From contig NZ_RCUY01000016.1 of NCBI RefSeq assembly GCF_003667575.1, forward strand, positions 1 to 64,000: a DNA stretch of 64,000 bases, read 5' to 3'. This document shows positions 61,850-64,000 of this stretch, one piece after another. Each line of letters begins with the position of its first letter. The first letter of the stretch is position 1. The position numbers were made by a program, and so were the translations under genes. This DNA comes from Mycetocola lacteus (lineage in GTDB: Bacteria > Actinomycetota > Actinomycetes > Actinomycetales > Microbacteriaceae). Under the pieces are notes generated by a model that was given only the letters and a program-made list of their open reading frames with translations, had not been told where the DNA came from and did not search any database.

Positions 61850-63823
61850 CTAGCGGGCGGCCACGTCCGCCGAGATGATCCGCATGACCGTGGTATCGGC
61901 GAGCGTGGTGGTGTCACCCACCTCACGCCCCTCGGCCAGGTCGCGCAGCAGGCGGCGCATGATCTTACCCGAACGGGTTTTGGGCAGCTCGGCCACCACA
62001 AAGATGTCGCGGGGACGAGCGATCGGGCCGATGAGCGTGGACACGTGTGACTTTAGTGCCGCCGACACCGCCGCGTGGTCCGCAGTTTCCTCGGCCTGGC
62101 TCTCCTTGAGGATCACAAACGCCACCACCGCCTGACCGGTGGTCTCATCGGTTGCCCCCACCACGGCAGATTCGGCGACAAACGGGTGTGCCACCAGTGC
62201 CGACTCGATTTCGGCGGTGGAGAGCCGGTGTCCGGACACGTTCATCACATCGTCCACACGCCCGAGCAGCCAGACGTCACCGTCGGCATCCAGGCGTGCG
62301 CCATCGCCGGCGAAGTAGGCGTTGGGGAACGTGCTCCAGTAGGTCTCCCGGAATCGATCCGGGTCGCCCCAGATGCCGCGCAGCATGCTGGGCCAGGGTT
62401 CGGTGATGGCCAGCAGGCCGCCGCTTCCCGGCGGGACCGGGGTCCCGTTTTCCTCAAGTACCGAAACCTCGATACCGGGGAGGGGAACCTGAGCGCTGCC
62501 GGGCTTGGTGACCGTGACGCCCGGGAGGGCCGAAATCATGATCGCACCGGTTTCGGTCTGCCACCAGGTATCCACGATCGGGGCGGTCTTGCCGCCGATG
62601 ACCTTGCGGTACCACATCCAGGCCTCGGGGTTGATGGGCTCACCCACCGATCCCAGCAGGCGGATGCTGGACAGATCCGAGCGCTTGGGGATCTTCCGAC
62701 CGAGCTTCATCGCGGCTCGGATCGCGGTGGGGGCGGTGTAAAACACGCTGACGCGATACTTTTCGATCAGCTCCCACCAGCGTCCGGGATTGGGGGAGTC
62801 GGGGGTTCCCTCATAGAGCACCTGGGTTGCGCCGTTGGCGAGCGGTCCATAGGTCACGTAGGTGTGTCCGGTGATCCAGCCCACATCCGCGGTGCACCAG
62901 TACACGTCGGTTTCGGGGTGGATATCAAAAACATTGCGGTGGGTATACGCGGCCTGGGTCAGGTACCCACCCGAGGTGTGCAGGATGCCCTTGGGTGCAC
63001 CCGTGGTCCCCGAGGTGTAGAGGATGAACAGCGGGTTTTCCGCGGGGAACGCCTCGGGCTCGTGCACGCTGGATGCCGCCGGGACGCGCTCATGCCACCA
63101 GTGGTCCCGGCCCTCGGTCCACTCGATCTGATTGCCGCCGCGGCCCACCACAAGGACATTGCGGACGGTTTGCTGCGTGGGAAGGTCGCCGCGGGCCTCC
63201 AGAGCCGCGTCCACGGCGGGCTTGAGCGGTGAGACCTTGCCCTTGCGATAGCCTCCATCGGCGGTGATGATCAGGGTCGCCGCCGCGTCGTCCACGCGGG
63301 CACGAATGCTGTCGGCGCTGAAGCCGCCGAAGATGACCGAGTGCACGGCGCCCAGGCGGGCCACCGCGAGCATCGAGACGATGGCTTCGGGAATCATCGG
63401 CAGATAGATGGCCACCCGGTCGCCGGCACGGACGCCGAGATCGGTGAGGACATTTGCCGCGCGCTTAACCTCATCGGTCAGCTCGGCATAGGAAATCGCC
63501 CGGGTATCGCCGGGCTCGCCCTCCCAGTAGAGCGCGATCCGATCGCCATTGCCCGCCTCCACGTGCCGGTCCAGGCAGTTGTAGGCCACGTTGAGCGTGC
63601 CATCCTCGAACCACTTGGCAAACGGCGGGTTTTCCCAGTTCAGCACCGAGGTGAAGGGGCGCTGCCAACTGATCAGCTCGCGTGCCTGATCCGCCCAGAA
63701 CCCCAACCTGTCTGCCTGAGCGCGAGCGTAGAGCGTCTCATCTGCATTTGCCTGCGCGACAAACTCCGGAGTGGGCTCGAATCGACGGGTTTCGGTGAGC
63801 AGATTATCAATCTGGGCATTCAT
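61850..63823 (-). CDS. acs: Acetyl-CoA synthetase (acetate-CoA ligase)
   Basis: AMP-forming enzyme activating acetate to acetyl-CoA, 657 aa. ANL-superfamily motifs are intact: FILYTSGTTGAPKGILHT near residue 275, DVGWITGHTYVTYGPL, VDTWWQTETGAIMIS near 425, WLLGRVDDVMNVSGHRLST near 535 and the acetylatable catalytic Lys in TRSGKIMRRLLRD near 620. ATG 63823 (MNAQIDNLLTETRRFEP) matches the family and has an AAAGGAG site; the GTG at 63880 adds a non-conserved tail. It complements Pta-AckA elsewhere in this window. Confidence 0.95.
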   Translation of the reverse strand: MNAQIDNLLTETRRFEPTPEFVAQANADETLYARAQADRLGFWADQARELISWQRPFTSVLNWENPPFAKWFEDGTLNVAYNCLDRHVEAGNGDRIALYWEGEPGDTRAISYAELTDEVKRAANVLTDLGVRAGDRVAIYLPMIPEAIVSMLAVARLGAVHSVIFGGFSADSIRARVDDAAATLIITADGGYRKGKVSPLKPAVDAALEARGDLPTQQTVRNVLVVGRGGNQIEWTEGRDHWWHERVPAASSVHEPEAFPAENPLFILYTSGTTGAPKGILHTSGGYLTQAAYTHRNVFDIHPETDVYWCTADVGWITGHTYVTYGPLANGATQVLYEGTPDSPNPGRWWELIEKYRVSVFYTAPTAIRAAMKLGRKIPKRSDLSSIRLLGSVGEPINPEAWMWYRKVIGGKTAPIVDTWWQTETGAIMISALPGVTVTKPGSAQVPLPGIEVSVLEENGTPVPPGSGGLLAITEPWPSMLRGIWGDPDRFRETYWSTFPNAYFAGDGARLDADGDVWLLGRVDDVMNVSGHRLSTAEIESALVAHPFVAESAVVGATDETTGQAVVAFVILKESQAEETADHAAVSAALKSHVSTLIGPIARPRDIFVVAELPKTRSGKIMRRLLRDLAEGREVGDTTTLADTTVMRIISADVAAR

Positions 63824-63925
63824 GACGGCTAAATCGCTCCTTTGCGATGACGTGTTCCCACCTCGATGTGGGCCATGCACACACAGCGTACTCCGAAAAA
63901 ACGGGTGCTCAGAACGTGTCCGCAG

Positions 63926-63956
63926 AATCCATCAAAAAGTTTTTTTGATGTGGATT
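63926..63956. promoter_or_regulatory. Imperfect AT-rich palindrome upstream of acs
   Basis: AATCCATCAAAAA and TTTTTGATGTGGATT form an inverted repeat with a 2-base insertion in one arm, about 100 bases upstream of the acs start. It could be an operator, or the terminator of a gene beyond the window. The rest of 63824-64000 holds no gene. Confidence 0.4.
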
Positions 63957-64000
63957 CGGTTACGTTCCGCGGAATCATGCGGGAGTGCCCCTCGTGTCCC

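Overview
The window reads as chromosomal DNA of a high-GC Gram-positive actinobacterium, most likely a member of the Microbacteriaceae. This rests on the very GC-rich codon third positions, many GTG starts, repeated leaderless promoters (TANNNT exactly 6 bases before the start codon), a long Ala/Pro-rich DnaX, a DUF4177-RidA pair, a DtxR/IdeR-type iron box and an actinobacterial-type xylose isomerase. I see no phage, transposase, integrase or CRISPR array. The genus call is inference; no 16S rRNA is present.

Layout. 1-3450: an alpha-glucoside-type sugar ABC importer (binding lipoprotein and two permeases). 3571-5513: an ABC exporter that may be coupled to a small leader ORF. 5626-8358: cystathionine beta-synthase and cystathionine gamma-synthase/lyase. 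8733-14116: pentose/polyol block with an RbtT/DalT-type permease, xylulokinase, xylose isomerase and a divergent ROK repressor. 14231-17272: Bcr/CflA efflux pump, PAP2 phosphatase and nucleoside hydrolase. 17264-17997: a gene-free stretch with a decaying 14-bp minisatellite and two tandem ~160-bp units, each with a long nested hairpin. 17998-20052: HerA-like ATPase. 20182-24100: an iron-box-controlled siderophore uptake operon. 24113-27344: small hypothetical genes, then a TetR regulator and the MFS pump it probably controls. 27571-31326: tRNA-Ser, SRP RNA, pta and ackA. 31389-39157: the most unusual region, a minus-strand cluster of a giant LPXTG surface protein (1869 aa, about 1250 aa of Ala-rich repeat), a DUF5819 protein and an HTTM membrane protein. 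39544-47470: phytoene-desaturase-like oxidoreductase, dnaX, recR, lysC and asd. 47533-51933: sensor kinase, degenerate GGDEF protein and malate:quinone oxidoreductase. 51993-53935: thymidine kinase and UDP-glucose dehydrogenase. 53995-57082: TPP riboswitch and thiM-thiE-thiD/tenA. 57223-63823: tRNA-Pro, metallophosphoesterase, PASTA class A penicillin-binding protein, DUF4177 protein, RidA and acetyl-CoA synthetase.

How the genes work together. Pta-AckA and Acs form the two arms of acetate metabolism. LysC and Asd give the first two steps of the aspartate pathway. The Cbs/MetB pair links homocysteine and cysteine. The thi operon is set up for salvage of thiazole and pyrimidine under a TPP riboswitch. 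XylA and XylB channel xylose into the pentose phosphate pathway under the ROK repressor. The HTTM/DUF5819/giant surface protein cluster has no assigned pathway and is the best candidate for an undescribed system. The main uncertainties are start codons (stated per gene) and all regulatory calls, which come from reading motifs by eye.
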